The position numbers were made by a program, and so were the translations under genes. Shown piece after piece: positions 63,921 to 64,000 of a stretch of 64,000 nucleotides of DNA. Each line of letters begins with the position of its first letter. Within the stretch, counting starts at the first letter, position 1. Source of the stretch: Alteromonas gracilis (lineage in GTDB: Bacteria; Pseudomonadota; Gammaproteobacteria; Enterobacterales; Alteromonadaceae); the NCBI RefSeq assembly GCF_002993325.1, contig NZ_PVNO01000003.1, positions 62,001 through 126,000 on the forward strand, given 5' to 3'. The notes below the pieces were generated by a model. That model was not told the DNA's origin. It did no database searches and saw nothing but the letters and a program-made list of their open reading frames with translations.

Positions 63921-64000
63921 TTAAAATTGATAGCGTCGCAACTGAAGTTGCATTTTCTTTATCCTTTCAACTAACGCCTCGCAGTTTTCCACAACCTCTT
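63921..64000 (-). CDS. C-terminal fragment of an unidentified protein
   Basis: The last 25 codons of a minus-strand gene running off the right edge. The peptide EVVENCEALVERIKKM ending LQLRRYQF is helical and charged with heptad-like spacing, like the end of a coiled coil. A terminator-like stem follows at 63809. No family can be assigned from this length. Confidence 0.5.
   Translation of the reverse strand, partial: EVVENCEALVERIKKMQLQLRRYQF

Noticed and set aside
63537..63974. Plus-strand frame of 145 codons at the right end
   Set aside because: It overlaps the signal peptide and N-terminal part of the M1 aminopeptidase on the other strand, and has no protein-like signature.

Overview
The window looks like a chromosomal segment of a marine gammaproteobacterium of the Alteromonas type. 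The clues are a complete Entner-Doudoroff operon beside hexR, HexR-type operators at zwf, gapA and pyk, a TonB-receptor-based pectin locus with a TRAP uptake system, a PEP-CTERM protein and large secreted nuclease and peptidase genes. The species is inferred from gene content; no marker gene was compared.

Left part (1-25,240): central carbon metabolism. After the 5' end of an AGCS sodium/amino-acid symporter come an M14 carboxypeptidase, a long-form GAPDH, a DUF2989-like lipoprotein, msrB and gnd. A minus-strand glycogen/maltodextrin group follows (malQ, glgB, glgX), divergent from gapA and a hexose-6-phosphate mutarotase. The minus-strand operon zwf-pgl-edd-glk-eda takes glucose to pyruvate plus glyceraldehyde-3-phosphate. 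It is divergent from hexR, which is followed by pyk. Three 15-bp HexR-like operators link zwf, gapA/malQ and pyk.

Middle (24,269-30,740): small accessory genes. These are an exported nucleosidase-like protein, a BON-domain protein, an EEP-family membrane phosphatase, a GT2 glycosyltransferase and small membrane proteins. Two gaps hold unexplained structure: a possible small RNA with a terminator-like hairpin near 26,211, and an inverted repeat at 29,229-29,339.

Core (30,571-52,765): a pectin/galacturonate utilization locus. Outer steps: GH28 polygalacturonase, CE8 pectin methylesterase, CE12-type acetylesterase, a TonB-dependent receptor and a GH105 hydrolase. Uptake: a three-gene TRAP transporter. 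Inner steps: KduI and KduD for unsaturated products; UxaC, a mannitol-dehydrogenase-family reductase and UxaA to 2-keto-3-deoxygluconate; then KdgK and a second KDPG aldolase. A LacI-family regulator lies inside. A 14-bp palindrome (TGCYACCGGTRGCA) occurs in the control regions of DUF4861/kduD, uxaA, and the TonB-receptor/GH105 pair, and defines a likely regulon. No pectate lyase gene is present although its products are catered for. A truncated gene end (30,571-30,711) shows the locus has been remodelled.

Right part (52,837-64,000): a hybrid histidine kinase with two receiver domains, a WYL-domain protein, a two-gene unit coding a giant secreted double nuclease with a C-terminal dockerin-like module followed by a PEP-CTERM protein that may be cohesin-like, a secreted M1 aminopeptidase, and the 3' end of an unidentified gene. 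The nuclease/PEP-CTERM pair is the most unusual system candidate. No rRNA, tRNA, CRISPR array, insertion sequence or prophage was recognised.
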